Shown: positions 26,451 to 35,720, counted from the stretch's first letter. The stretch is 64,000 nt of DNA from Methylobacterium aerolatum (GCF_022179085.1 NZ_BPQE01000007.1:1-64000); one strand, 5' to 3'. Notes: a model not told the origin generated them from the letters alone. Numbers and translations are program-made.

Positions 26451-28105
26451 GGGTCGGGGCCGGGGGCGCCGTGGGCCGCACCGGGGCGCGGGGCGTTTCC
26501 GCAGGCGTCGCGGGGCGGATCGCCGGGATTTCCGGCTGGCGGCGGCTTGGACTGGCGTGGCTCTCCGGCGCCCTGGGCGCCGCCGCGATGCCGCCCTACG
26601 GCCTCCTCTCGGCCCTGGCGGTCTCCCTGACCCTCGCGGTCTGGCTGGCGGATGGGGCCGTGGCGGATCGCACCGGGATCCGGCGCCTCGGCCCTGCCTT
26701 CCTCGTGGGCTGGGCCTGGGGTTTCGGCTACCTCACGGCGGGCCTGTGGTGGCTCGGCTCGGCCTTCCTCGTGGAGGCCGACGAATTCCTCTGGGCGCTC
26801 CCCCTCGGGGTGATCGGCCTGCCCTTCGGGCTCGGCCTCTTCTACGGCGCCGGCTTCTCCGTGGCCGGGCTCCTGTGGAGCCGTGGGCCGGGGCGGGTCG
26901 CTGCCCTCGGCTTCGGACTGGCGGGGGCGGAATGGCTACGCGGCCACGTCCTCACCGGCTTCCCGTGGAATACGCTGGGCATGGCGCTGGGCCAGAACCT
27001 GTGGCTGATGCAGGGCGCGTCGGTGCTGGGTCTCTACGGACTCACGGTCCTGGCGGTGCTGATCTGTGCCGCGCCGGCGACGATCCTCGACCGGGGCTCC
27101 GTCCTGCGCCGGTTCGCGCCGCCCGCCCTCGCGGCGGCGGCGCTCGCATGCCTCGCCCTGGCGGGCGCCGGGCGGATCGGCGGGGCCGACGCACCGGTGA
27201 CGGGCGTCCGCCTGCGCCTCGTCCAGCCCAACATCCCGCAGGATGCGAAGTTTCGGCCGGAGAACCGTGACGGCATCGTCGAGCGCTACGTGGCCCTGAC
27301 CCGGCAGCCCCCGGCGGCGGGCGAGCCGGAGCCGACGCATATCGTCTGGCCCGAATCCGCCTTTCCCTTCCTGGTGCAGCGCGACCCCGACGCGCTGGCG
27401 ACGATCGCGGCCGGCCTGCAGCCGAAGAAGCTCCTCCTGACCGGCGCGGCCCGCGCCTCCGAGGCGCTGCCGGGCGAGCGCCCGCGCATCTACAACGCCA
27501 TCCTGGTGATCGAGCCCGACGGGACGATCACCGACAGCTACGACAAGGTGCATCTGGTCCCCTTCGGCGAGTACCTGCCCGGCTTCCTCGACGGGGCGTT
27601 GCGGGCCATCGGCCTGCGTCAGTTCGTATCCCTGCCGGGCGGCTTCTCCGCCGGCTCGCCCCACGACCAGCGGATCCTGACGGTGCCGGGCCTGCCGCCC
27701 GTGGTGGCGACGATCTGCTACGAGGCGATCTTCCCAAGAGCGATCCGCCCGCACACGCCACCTGCCGGGGCGCGGGCCACGCCCGGCCTGATCCTGAACG
27801 TGACGAACGACGGCTGGTTCGGCGACACGCCGGGGCCGCGCCAGCACCTCGCCCAGGCGCGCCTGCGGGCCGTGGAGGAAGGTTTACCCCTTGTCCGTGA
27901 CGCGAATACGGGCATTTCCGCGGTGATCGATCCCCATGGGCGGATCCTCGCCCGGACGGCCATCGACACGGAGACGGTATTGGACGCGGATCTCCCCTCG
28001 CCGCTCGACGGCGGGACCCTGTACGCGCGGTTCGGCGACCTTCCCTTCGCGGCGATGCTGGCGCTCTGCCTCGGCTGCGCGCTGGTCGGGCGGCGCGAAT
28101 CGTGA
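26447..28105 (+). CDS. lnt: apolipoprotein N-acyltransferase
   Basis: A 552-residue inner-membrane enzyme that adds the third acyl chain to the N-terminal cysteine of lipoproteins. The N-terminal half (about 30-240) holds at least six to seven hydrophobic helices. The periplasmic nitrilase-like domain (about 255-520) carries the Glu-Lys-Cys triad: E303 in WPESAFPF, K367 in YDKVHLVPFGEYLP and C424 in TICYEAIFP, with LNVTNDGWFGDTPGPRQHL further on. The GTG start at 26447 overlaps the HlyC-type stop. The stop overlaps the MFS gene start (GTGA). Confidence 0.95.
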   Translation: MRVGAGGAVGRTGARGVSAGVAGRIAGISGWRRLGLAWLSGALGAAAMPPYGLLSALAVSLTLAVWLADGAVADRTGIRRLGPAFLVGWAWGFGYLTAGLWWLGSAFLVEADEFLWALPLGVIGLPFGLGLFYGAGFSVAGLLWSRGPGRVAALGFGLAGAEWLRGHVLTGFPWNTLGMALGQNLWLMQGASVLGLYGLTVLAVLICAAPATILDRGSVLRRFAPPALAAAALACLALAGAGRIGGADAPVTGVRLRLVQPNIPQDAKFRPENRDGIVERYVALTRQPPAAGEPEPTHIVWPESAFPFLVQRDPDALATIAAGLQPKKLLLTGAARASEALPGERPRIYNAILVIEPDGTITDSYDKVHLVPFGEYLPGFLDGALRAIGLRQFVSLPGGFSAGSPHDQRILTVPGLPPVVATICYEAIFPRAIRPHTPPAGARATPGLILNVTNDGWFGDTPGPRQHLAQARLRAVEEGLPLVRDANTGISAVIDPHGRILARTAIDTETVLDADLPSPLDGGTLYARFGDLPFAAMLALCLGCALVGRRES

Positions 28106-29391
28106 CGCTGCGCGAGCCGCGGGGCGGCCACGGGGCGGCCCGCGACGACACCGACGGGCACGATCCGAAACCCGAGGACGGTGGAAGCCGCAGCGTGCCC
28201 GGCCGGAACCGGTCCTGGCAGGGGCCGATCCTCGGCCTCGCCATGATGCTCGTCGCCTTCAACCTGCGGCCCGCCCTGAGCACCGTGGGTCCGCTCCTTG
28301 CCCATATCCGCGAGGCGACGGGGCTTTCGACCACGGCGGCGGCCATCCTGACGACGCTCCCGGTACTCTGCCTCGGCGTGGCCTGCGCCCTCGCCTCGCC
28401 CCTGATCCGGCGGCTGGGGCCAGATCGCGGCGTCCTCGCGGGCATGGTCCTCGTGGCCGTCGGCCTCGCCACCCGGGGCATCGAGACCGTGCCCGCCCTC
28501 TTCGTGGGCACCGCCATCGCCGCGTTCGGCATCGGCTTCGGCAACGTCCTCCTGCCCGCCCTGGTGAAGCGCGACTTCCCGGAGAGCGGCGGCGTCATGA
28601 CCGGGCTCTACACCATGACGCTCTGCCTCGGCGCCGCAGCCGGGGCCGGGGCGGCGGTTCCGGTGGAGGCGGCGGTGGGCGGCTGGCCGGGGGCGCTCGC
28701 CGTGTGGGCGATTCCCGCCTGCCTCGCCGCGGTGCTCTGGCTTCCCTTCGCTGGCCGCAGCGGACCGGGGCGTCCGCCCGAGGCGGGGCGCCTCCTGCGC
28801 GATCCCCTGGCATGGCAGGTGACCGGCTTCATGGGGTTGCAGTCCTCCCTGGCCTACATCCTGTTCGGCTGGCTGCCGCTGCTGCTTCAGGGGCGAGGAC
28901 TCGACCCCTTCCACGCGGGGCTGACGGCCTCCTTCGTCACCCTGTGCCAAGCCCCCGGCGCCCTCGTGACGGCGATGCTCGCGGCCAAGGCGAAGGACCA
29001 GCGGCTCTGGGTGGTCGGAGTCCCCGCCCTGGCGGCGGCGAGCTTCCTGCTCCTGGCCTTCGGACCTCCGGTGCTCCAGTTGCCCGCCTCCGTCGGCCTC
29101 GGCTTCGCCGTCGGCGGCTGCTTCGGCCTCGCCCTCACCCTCATCGTCCTCCGGGCCGCCGATGCGGCGAGCGCCGCGGGCCTCTCCGCGATGGCGCAGG
29201 GAATCGGCTACGCCTTCGCGGCCCTCGGGCCCCTGGCCTTCGGCCTCGCCCACGAGGCGACGGGCGGATGGGGGCTCGCGGGCGCGCTGTTCACCGCGAT
29301 CACGGTGGCGGCCACCCTGTTCGGGTTGCCGGCCGGGCGCCCCCGCACCGTCGCCGCCGTGGGATCGGGCTCGGGCGCGCAAAGCCGCTGA
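28102..29391 (+). CDS. MFS transporter (CynX/NimT-like)
   Basis: A 429-residue major facilitator with about 12 hydrophobic helices, after a polar N-terminal tail of about 40 residues. The first-helix motif MLVAFNLRPALSTVGPLLAH and GLSTTAAAILTTLPVLCLGV are characteristic of the CynX/NimT group (cyanate and 2-nitroimidazole carriers). Later segments include GFGNVLLPALVKRDFP and GLYTMTLCLGAA. The GTG start overlaps lnt, so it is co-transcribed, although a drug or anion carrier in this position is not part of the usual conserved cluster. The transported compound is unknown. Confidence 0.87.
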   Translation: MTLREPRGGHGAARDDTDGHDPKPEDGGSRSVPGRNRSWQGPILGLAMMLVAFNLRPALSTVGPLLAHIREATGLSTTAAAILTTLPVLCLGVACALASPLIRRLGPDRGVLAGMVLVAVGLATRGIETVPALFVGTAIAAFGIGFGNVLLPALVKRDFPESGGVMTGLYTMTLCLGAAAGAGAAVPVEAAVGGWPGALAVWAIPACLAAVLWLPFAGRSGPGRPPEAGRLLRDPLAWQVTGFMGLQSSLAYILFGWLPLLLQGRGLDPFHAGLTASFVTLCQAPGALVTAMLAAKAKDQRLWVVGVPALAAASFLLLAFGPPVLQLPASVGLGFAVGGCFGLALTLIVLRAADAASAAGLSAMAQGIGYAFAALGPLAFGLAHEATGGWGLAGALFTAITVAATLFGLPAGRPRTVAAVGSGSGAQSR

Positions 29392-29519
29392 AAAGGGCTG
29401 ATTGCCTCCGTTCTGCGCAGTCGGCGAGGCCCGGATCGACGCAGGCCGACGCTTTTGGTCGATCCAAAGGCGATCTCGCGCGTTCACCCGCCAAGAAGCA
29501 TCCTTTCATGGTGGATTGA

Positions 29520-30206
29520 ATGACCCGTCAATTTCTCGGCCTCGCCGCTGCGGCGGCTCTGATCATCGGCCTCGCGCCGGTGGCGGCCTCGGCCGGCCAG
29601 GGCAATGCCCTCTCCGGCGGCTTCGCCGGTTCCGGTCCCGGCGGCAGCGTCGGCGGCTTCAGCCGCGGCGGCTTCGCGGGCGGTGGTTTCAACCGCGGTG
29701 CCATCGGCGGCGGCGGTTTCAACCGCGGCGGCCTCGCGGCCGGCGGCTTTAATCGCGGTGTCGGCATCGGCGGCGCAGGCTACGGCTTCAATCGCGGCTA
29801 CGGCTTCAATCGCGGCTACGGCTTCAACCGGGGCTACGGATACAACCGTGGTTATGGGTACCGCCGCGGCTACGGCAGCGGCATCGGCCTGGGGCTCGCC
29901 GGCTTCGGTGTCGGCCTCGCGGCGGGCAGCCTCTATGGCGGCTACGGCGGCTATGGCGGCTACGGTTACGGCTACCCGGCGGCCTATGGCTATGATGACG
30001 GCTACTACGGCAGCGAGTACGGCCCGGCTGGCTACTACGCCCCCGCCGGATACGCGCCCGCAGGCTACGCCACGGAGACGGTGACCGTGTCCAGCGGCGG
30101 CAGCGACCGCGATGCCATCGCGGCCTGCGCCGCCCGCTTCAAGACTTACGACCCGCAGACGCAGACCTATATCGGCAAGGGCTACGTTCGCCGTTCTTGC
30201 CCGTAG
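29520..30206 (+). CDS. Gly-rich secreted protein with BA14K-like C-terminus
   Basis: A 228-residue exported protein. A signal peptide spans about residues 1-25 (LGLAAAAALIIGLAPVAASA, cleavage before GQG). The mature part has a Gly/Phe/Asn/Arg-rich repeat region (30-120; GGFNRG and then GFNRGY repeats), a small hydrophobic Gly/Ala segment (GIGLGLAGFGVGLAAGSLYG) and a Tyr/Gly/Ala tract. The last 40 residues, with IAACAARFKTYDPQTQTYIG and a final Cys, follow the BA14K pattern (paired cysteines around a YDP-YxG core). BA14K proteins are lectin-like or immunoreactive surface proteins of Rhizobiales. It shares a terminator with the converging catalase. Confidence 0.8.
   Translation: MTRQFLGLAAAAALIIGLAPVAASAGQGNALSGGFAGSGPGGSVGGFSRGGFAGGGFNRGAIGGGGFNRGGLAAGGFNRGVGIGGAGYGFNRGYGFNRGYGFNRGYGYNRGYGYRRGYGSGIGLGLAGFGVGLAAGSLYGGYGGYGGYGYGYPAAYGYDDGYYGSEYGPAGYYAPAGYAPAGYATETVTVSSGGSDRDAIAACAARFKTYDPQTQTYIGKGYVRRSCP
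29784..29873 (+). repeat. five tandem 18-bp in-frame repeats
   Basis: Five consecutive 18-base units encode GFNRGY, GFNRGY, GFNRGY, GYNRGY and GYRRGY. The first two copies are identical at the DNA level and the later ones diverge at wobble and first positions, suggesting recent expansion by slippage or unequal recombination. Confidence 0.85.
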
Positions 30207-30230
30207 TAACTTCAGCATCCGACAATGAAA

Positions 30231-30266
30231 GAAGCCCCGCGCGGTCCTGCCGCGCGGGGCTTCTCC
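30231..30266. terminator. bidirectional terminator between BA14K-like gene and katA
   Basis: A perfect 14-bp stem (30231-30244 with 30250-30263; GAAGCCCCGCGCGG and its complement) closes a 5-base loop. On the minus strand it is followed by a short U-rich stretch, and on the plus strand by TCC only. It lies between converging genes and probably ends both transcripts. Confidence 0.85.
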
Positions 30267-30306
30267 ATTCCGGTGACCCGGCCAGGGGCCGGGCCTCGGT
30301 CTTGCG

Positions 30307-31887
30307 TTACTCGGCGGCGACCTTGTGGGCCGACTCCGTGTAGGTCTCGGGCGGCAGGCGCTTGCCGGGGGCGGCACGACCCGGCAGCGGCGGCAGGGCC
30401 TTCGCCTTCTCCAGATCGATCCCGGCGCCCTCGGCGACGCGACGGCCGTAATCCTCGTCGGCGTGCCAGAAGTGCCAGACCATCCGAAGCTGGATCGGCT
30501 CCGGGCACTGCTTCATGTCGGCCACGAGGTTAGCGATCAGGTCGTCACGCTCCCAAGTCTCGAAGGACCGGTAACGCACGCCCGCCTGGGCGTAGTCGTC
30601 CTCGGTGCGCGAGGCTTGGTAACGGCCGAGCTTACCCTCCACCGGCTGGTGGTAATCCTTGCGCTTCGGCGCCTCGGCGAGGCCCTCGCCGAGGGTCGAG
30701 GGCTCGTAGTTGATGTGCCGGTTACGGCCCGTGCCATCGACCCCGTAAGTCATCTGGCCGTCGCGCTGGTTGGAATAGACCTTGACGCCCGGCTGCGGCG
30801 CGTTGATCGGCAGTTGCAGATAGTTGGCGCCGACCCGGTAACGCTGCGTGTCCGAGTAGGACAGCGTCCGGCCCTGGAGCATCTTGTCGTCCGAGAAGTC
30901 GATGCCGTCGACCAGGACGCCGGTACCGAAGGCCGACTGCTCGACCTCCGCGAAGAAGTTGTCCGGCACCCGGTCCAGGACCATCCGGCCGCAGGGAAGC
31001 AGCGGGAAATCCTCGACGGGCCAGAGCTTGGTATCGTCCAGCGGATCGAAGGAGAGGTGGTCGTTCGGGCCGTCAGGCATGATCTGCACGGCGAACTCCC
31101 ACTCGGGGAAGTTGCCGGCCTGGATGTTATCGTACAGGTCGCGGGTCGCGTGGCCGACATCCTTGGCCTGGATCTCGGACGCCTGCTGCGAGGTGAGGTT
31201 GCGGACGCCCTGCTTCGGTATCCAGTGGAACTTGCAGAGCACCGCCTCGCCCTGGTCGTTGACCAGCTTGTAGGTGTTGACGCCCGAGCCTTCCATCTCG
31301 CGATAGTTCGCCGGGATGCCCCAGGGCGACTTCAGGTGCGTGACCATGTGGATCGCTTCGGGGTGCTGAGCCACGAAGTCGAAGAAGCGCCACGCCTCCT
31401 GCCGGTTCGTCACCGGATCAGGCTTGAAGGCGTGGATCATGTCGGGAAACTTGATCGCGTCGCGGATGAAGAACACCTTGAGGTTGTTCCCCACGAGGTC
31501 CCAGTTGCCGTCGACGGTCTTGAACTTCACGGCGAAGCCGCGCGGGTCACGCTCGGTCTCCGGCGACTCCTTGGCGCCCGCCACCGTCGAGAAACGCACG
31601 AACATCGGGGTCTTCACGCCGGTCTCGTTGAGGACGCGGGCGCGGGTGTACTTCGAGGCCGGCTCGTCGCCGATCTTGCCGTAGGCCTCGAACCAGCCGT
31701 GGGCGCCGGCGCCGCGGGCGTGCACGACACGCTCCGGGATCCGCTCGCGGTCGAAATGGGTGATCTTTTCGATGAACTGGTAGTTCTCGAGGGTCGCCGG
31801 GCCGCGCTCGCCGACGGTGCGCGTGCTCTGGTTGTCGCGGACGGGGTGGCCCTGCCGGGTCGTCAGAATCGGGCGCTGATCGCTCAT
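30307..31887 (-). CDS. katA: catalase (monofunctional heme)
   Basis: A 526-residue monofunctional heme catalase that dismutates hydrogen peroxide to water and oxygen in the cytoplasm. The distal His is H56 in [14 protein letters not shown], the distal Asn N134 in DLVGNN, and the proximal heme Tyr lies in [12 protein letters not shown]. The length is in the small-subunit range. The C-terminal 40 residues hold [31 protein letters not shown] site precedes ATG 31887. It is divergent from oxyR over 136 bases containing an OxyR-type palindrome, so peroxide induction by OxyR is likely. Confidence 0.95.
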   Translation of the reverse strand: MSDQRPILTTRQGHPVRDNQSTRTVGERGPATLENYQFIEKITHFDRERIPERVVHARGAGAHGWFEAYGKIGDEPASKYTRARVLNETGVKTPMFVRFSTVAGAKESPETERDPRGFAVKFKTVDGNWDLVGNNLKVFFIRDAIKFPDMIHAFKPDPVTNRQEAWRFFDFVAQHPEAIHMVTHLKSPWGIPANYREMEGSGVNTYKLVNDQGEAVLCKFHWIPKQGVRNLTSQQASEIQAKDVGHATRDLYDNIQAGNFPEWEFAVQIMPDGPNDHLSFDPLDDTKLWPVEDFPLLPCGRMVLDRVPDNFFAEVEQSAFGTGVLVDGIDFSDDKMLQGRTLSYSDTQRYRVGANYLQLPINAPQPGVKVYSNQRDGQMTYGVDGTGRNRHINYEPSTLGEGLAEAPKRKDYHQPVEGKLGRYQASRTEDDYAQAGVRYRSFETWERDDLIANLVADMKQCPEPIQLRMVWHFWHADEDYGRRVAEGAGIDLEKAKALPPLPGRAAPGKRLPPETYTESAHKVAAE

Positions 31888-32010
31888 TCGTCTCTCTCCT
31901 CGCGGCCGTCACGGCCGAAGCGGCGGCGACGTCCCTACACTGGAACCGTTGCGGGTGGGGTTATGGACCCAGGCCTACCATCTGACAAATGCATCGTCGC
32001 AAAGGTTATG

Positions 32011-32025
32011 ATAGGCTGAGCCTAT
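32011..32025. promoter_or_regulatory. OxyR/LysR-type operator palindrome
   Basis: ATAGGCT-G-AGCCTAT is a perfect 7-base inverted repeat. It contains the OxyR half-site pattern ATAG-N7-CTAT and a LysR T-N11-A core. The right end overlaps the oxyR start codon (ATG at 32024), and a further partial CTAT-like half-site (ATCTATCC) lies inside the first codons. This position would let OxyR repress its own gene while activating katA from farther upstream. Confidence 0.75.
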
Positions 32026-32959
32026 GAATCTATCCGGCCTGTCCCTGCGAGACCTCGAATACGTCGTCGCCGTCGCCGACGAGGGGCATTTCGGCCGGGC
32101 GGCGGAGCGCTGCAACGTCAGCCAGCCGACCTTGAGCGTGCAGGTCCGCAAGTTGGAGGGAGCGCTCGGCCTCACCCTGTTCGAGCGGTCGAACCGGCGG
32201 GTGCTGCTGACGGAGGCCGGACAGGCCATCGTCCGGCAGGCGCGGACCGTGCTGGCGGAGGCCCAGCGCCTCCTCGCCCTGGCGACGGAGGGCCGCGGCT
32301 CGCCGCTCACGGGGCGCCTCATGCTGGCGGCGATCCAGACGCTGGGGCCGTACTTCTTCCCGCTGATCCTGCGGCCGCTGCGATCCGCCTTCCCCCTGCT
32401 GTCCCTGTCGCTGATCGAGTCGCGCACCGCCGACATTCTCGATGGGCTGCGCGAGGGGCGGATCGATGCGGCCCTCGTCTCCCTGCCGGTGAACCAGGGC
32501 GGCCTCTCCCTCTCGCCGCTGTTCGTCGAGCCGTTCCACCTCGCCTGCCCGGCGGAGCACGCCCTGGCCAAGGGCGGCGCCCTCGCGGCGGGCTCGATCG
32601 CCGGGCCGGACCTTCTCCTGCTGGACGAGGGCAATTGCCTGCGGGATCAGGCCATCGCCGCCTGCGGGGCCGGCTCGTCGGCGGGCCGGCACGCCACCAG
32701 CCTGGAGACGCTGCGGTCGATGGTGGCGGCGGGGGCGGGCTACACGCTCCTCCCGGCGCTCGCGGCCCCGGTGAAAACCGATCCGAGCGGCCTCACCGTG
32801 ATCCGCGCCTTCGACGTGGACGGGCCGGGCCGCACCGTCGCACTGGCGTGGCGGGCGAGCGACCCACGGGCCGCCGGCCTTGCCCATCTCGCCGCGTTCT
32901 TCCGCGCCCACGCGCCGGAGGGGACGTTGGCCTGCCGCGACGAGGCGTTTGCCGCGTGA
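32024..32959 (+). CDS. oxyR: hydrogen peroxide-inducible LysR regulator OxyR
   Basis: A 311-residue LysR regulator. The N-terminal winged helix-turn-helix is at about 6-65 (LRDLEYVVAVADEGHFGRAA, CNVSQPTLSVQVRKLEGALG). The ligand or redox domain follows from 92. The peroxide-sensing cysteines of OxyR are present as C205 (EGNCLRDQAI) and C214 (AACG), nine apart as in the C199/C208 pair of E. coli. It therefore should form the intramolecular disulfide and activate katA. ATG 32024 yields the family-typical start. The divergent arrangement with katA is the standard one. Confidence 0.93.
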   Translation: MNLSGLSLRDLEYVVAVADEGHFGRAAERCNVSQPTLSVQVRKLEGALGLTLFERSNRRVLLTEAGQAIVRQARTVLAEAQRLLALATEGRGSPLTGRLMLAAIQTLGPYFFPLILRPLRSAFPLLSLSLIESRTADILDGLREGRIDAALVSLPVNQGGLSLSPLFVEPFHLACPAEHALAKGGALAAGSIAGPDLLLLDEGNCLRDQAIAACGAGSSAGRHATSLETLRSMVAAGAGYTLLPALAAPVKTDPSGLTVIRAFDVDGPGRTVALAWRASDPRAAGLAHLAAFFRAHAPEGTLACRDEAFAA

Positions 32960-33029
32960 CAGCCCGGCGCCGGGAGTGTAGCGCCGGGATCGCCCGCCAC
33001 CTCCGGCGGGACTCTCCCGAACGCCCGCC

Positions 33030-34088
33030 GTGCCATCTCTCCGCACCATCGGTCTCTGGGGCGCGCTCGTCGCGGTCTCGGGTGCCCTCGCCGTCGGGCT
33101 GACCCTCGCCCGGTTTCCGGCGGCCCTCCTCCTCGGACCGATGCTCGCGGCCATCGCCTTCGGCGTCTCCGGGGCCCGCATCGCCGTGCCCCGCTGGGGC
33201 TTCCTCGCCGCACAATCGCTCATCGGCTGCCTCGTCGCCCACGCGGTGACCGGCCAGATCGCGCAGACGCTGTTCGAGGACGGGCCGCTCATCGTCGCCG
33301 TGGTCCTCGTCACCGTCGCCGTCTCCGGCCTCGTCGGCTGGGTGCTCACCCGCCTGAGGATCCTGCCCGGCACCACGGCGGCCTGGGGCTCCTCGCCCGG
33401 CGGCGCCTCGGCAATGGTGGCCATGGCGGAGGATTTCGGGGCGGACCCCCGGCTCGTCGCCTTCATGCAGTACGTCCGTGTGGCGGCGGTGGTGTTCTCG
33501 GCCTCCCTGGCGGCCCGGTTCCTGATGCAGGGCGCTCCCGCCGGCGCGGCGGCGGGGGCTGGCGAAGCTTCGGAGGCGAGCTCCATCCTGGCGACCCTCG
33601 CCGTCGCCGTCGTCGGCGCCCTGGTGGCGATCAGGCTTCGGATCCCGGCGGGCGCCCAGATCGGCCCGATGGTGCTCGGCTCCGTGCTGCACGCCACCGG
33701 CCTGCTGCGCATGGCCCTGCCGGTAACCCTCCTCGAACTCGCCTATGCCTGCATCGGCTGGTACGTCGGCCTGCGCTTCACCCGCGAGACGCTGCGCCTC
33801 ACCATGACGGCCCTGCCCGGCATCCTCGCGGCGACCTTCGCGGTGATCGCGCTCTGCGCGGGCTGGGGTTTCCTCCTGACGCTGCTCCTGCCCATCGACC
33901 TGCTCACGGCCATCCTCGCCACCAGCCCCGGCGGCCTCGATTCGGTGGCGATCATCGCCGTCGGTTCCCAGGCGGACGTCTCCTTCGTCCTCGCGGTGCA
34001 GACCCTGCGGCTGTTCGTGGTGCTGATCACCGGGCCGCTCCTGGCGAAGTGGATCAGCCGCTCGGTGCCCGGCAGCCCGGCGTCATAG
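33030..34088 (+). CDS. AbrB family membrane protein
   Basis: A 352-residue integral membrane protein of the AbrB family (Pfam AbrB, historically linked by name to ammonia monooxygenase; not the Bacillus transition-state DNA-binding AbrB). It has about 9-10 hydrophobic helices arranged as two similar halves. The duplicated family motifs are visible: FPAALLLGPMLAAIAFG with LPGTTAAWGSSPGGASAMVA in the first half, and IPAGAQIGPMVLGSVLH with LAIL-type ATSPGGLDSVAIIAVGS in the second half. It may transport a small compound, but no substrate is established. The GTG at 33030 has no strong ribosome site, so the start is less sure. It is probably independent of the oxyR gene 70 bases upstream. Confidence 0.82.
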   Translation: MPSLRTIGLWGALVAVSGALAVGLTLARFPAALLLGPMLAAIAFGVSGARIAVPRWGFLAAQSLIGCLVAHAVTGQIAQTLFEDGPLIVAVVLVTVAVSGLVGWVLTRLRILPGTTAAWGSSPGGASAMVAMAEDFGADPRLVAFMQYVRVAAVVFSASLAARFLMQGAPAGAAAGAGEASEASSILATLAVAVVGALVAIRLRIPAGAQIGPMVLGSVLHATGLLRMALPVTLLELAYACIGWYVGLRFTRETLRLTMTALPGILAATFAVIALCAGWGFLLTLLLPIDLLTAILATSPGGLDSVAIIAVGSQADVSFVLAVQTLRLFVVLITGPLLAKWISRSVPGSPAS

Positions 34089-34181
34089 GGACGCGACGGC
34101 GGGGAGCCGCGTCCTCCGAACGGCAGCCCCGACGCCACCGGCCTCGCCTCGCGGGGCGGAAGGGGCTATGGCGCGGGGATC

Positions 34182-35717
34182 ATGTCCGATCCCGCGCCGA
34201 CCACCGACTACATCAAGAAGATCCTGACCGCCCGCGTCTACGACGTGGCGATCGAGAGCCCCCTCGATCCGATGCCGCGCCTCTCGGGCCGGCTCGGTCG
34301 GTCGATTCTCCTGAAGCGGGAGGATCTCCAGCCGGTCTTTTCGTTCAAGCTGCGCGGCGCCTACAACAAGATGTCGGGGCTCGACCCGGCGCAGATCGCC
34401 CGCGGCGTGGTCTGCGCCTCGGCGGGTAACCATGCGCAGGGCGTGGCGCTGGCCGCGGCCAAGCTCGGTGCGCGGGCGGTGATCGTGATGCCGCGCACCA
34501 CGCCGTCGATCAAGGTGGATGCCTGCCGGGCGCGCGGCGCCGAGGTCGTGCTTCACGGCGACGCCTTCGACGAGGCCCTGGCCGAGGCCCGCCGCCGGGA
34601 ACACGAGGAGGGACTGACCTTCCTCCACCCCTTCGACGATGCCGAGGTGATCGCCGGCCAGGGCACCATCGGCAAGGAGATCCTGCAGCAGCACACCGCC
34701 CCCATCGAGGCGATCTTCGTGCCGGTGGGCGGCGGCGGCCTCGCCGCCGGGATCGCCACCTTCGTGAAGTATCTGCGGCCGGAGACGAAGGTCATCGGCG
34801 TCGAGCCGGAGGACGCGGCCTGCATGAAGGCCGCGCTGGCGACGGGCGCCCTGGTGGACCTGCCCTCCGTCGGCCTGTTCGCCGACGGCGTGGCCGTGCG
34901 CCGGGCCGGCGAGGAAACCTTCCGCCTCTGCCGCCAAAACCTCGACGAGGTGATCACCGTCGATACCGACGCGATGTGCGCGGCGGTGAAGGACATCTTC
35001 GACGACACCCGCGCCGTCTCCGAGCCGTCCGGGGCGCTCAGCCTCGCCGGGGCCAAGCTCTACGCCGAACGCGAGGGCGGGACGGGCACCCTCGTCGCCG
35101 TCTCCTCCGGCGCCAACCTGAACTTCGATCGCCTGCGCCACATCGCCGAGCGGGCCGAGATCGGCGAGCAGCGCGAGGTTCTGCTCGGCGTCACCATCCC
35201 CGAGCGGAAGGGCGCCTACCGCGCCTTCATTAACGCGCTGGGATCGCGGGCCATCACCGAGTTCAACTATCGGCAGGCGCCCGGGATGGAGGCGCAGATC
35301 TTCGTCGGCATCAATCTGAGCGGCGGGAAGCGGGAGAAGCAGGAGCTGATCGGATCGCTCCGCGAGGGCGGCTACCGCGTCCTCGACATGAGCGACAACG
35401 AGATGGCCAAGGTCCACGTCCGCTACATGGTCGGCGGGCGCAGCACCGGCCTCGCCCACGAGCGCCTGTTCCGCTTCCAGTTCCCGGAGCGGCCCGGCGC
35501 GCTGGTGAAGTTCCTCGATGCCCTGGCGCCGGACTTCGACATCACCCTGTTCCACTACCGGAACCACGGCGCCGACTACGGCCGCGTGCTCGCGGGCATC
35601 GCCGTGCCGCCCGTCGATCAGGCGCGGTTCGAGGCGGCCATCGAGGCGCTGGGCTATCCCGCCACCGACGAGACTGACAACCCGGCCTACCGCCTGTTCC
35701 TCGACGGGGCCGCCTGA
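34182..35717 (+). CDS. ilvA: threonine ammonia-lyase (biosynthetic, IlvA)
   Basis: A 511-residue PLP enzyme that converts threonine to 2-oxobutanoate, the first committed step of isoleucine synthesis. The catalytic domain (about 10-320) has the Schiff-base lysine K56 in VFSFKLRGAYNKM, SAGNHAQGVA near 80-89, and the phosphate-binding Gly loop PVGGGGLAAG. Two C-terminal ACT-like regulatory repeats (about 330-415 and 425-505) start with REVLLGVTIPERKGAYRAF and RLFRFQFPERPGALVKFL. The length and the double regulatory domain fit the biosynthetic IlvA class, which is inhibited by isoleucine, rather than the short catabolic TdcB. The stop is 3 bases from that of the converging mgtC-like gene. Confidence 0.95.
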   Translation: MSDPAPTTDYIKKILTARVYDVAIESPLDPMPRLSGRLGRSILLKREDLQPVFSFKLRGAYNKMSGLDPAQIARGVVCASAGNHAQGVALAAAKLGARAVIVMPRTTPSIKVDACRARGAEVVLHGDAFDEALAEARRREHEEGLTFLHPFDDAEVIAGQGTIGKEILQQHTAPIEAIFVPVGGGGLAAGIATFVKYLRPETKVIGVEPEDAACMKAALATGALVDLPSVGLFADGVAVRRAGEETFRLCRQNLDEVITVDTDAMCAAVKDIFDDTRAVSEPSGALSLAGAKLYAEREGGTGTLVAVSSGANLNFDRLRHIAERAEIGEQREVLLGVTIPERKGAYRAFINALGSRAITEFNYRQAPGMEAQIFVGINLSGGKREKQELIGSLREGGYRVLDMSDNEMAKVHVRYMVGGRSTGLAHERLFRFQFPERPGALVKFLDALAPDFDITLFHYRNHGADYGRVLAGIAVPPVDQARFEAAIEALGYPATDETDNPAYRLFLDGAA

Positions 35718-35720
35718 GGA

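Noticed and set aside
31936-31980. Possible EcfG (GGAAC-N-GTT) promoter upstream of katA/oxyR
   Set aside because: GGAAC is present on the plus strand near 31942, but the spacing to the next GTT is too short and the orientation does not fit katA.
33030-34088. AbrB-type transcription factor or ammonia monooxygenase
   Set aside because: The sequence is a polytopic membrane protein with duplicated motifs; the family name is historical and neither function is supported.
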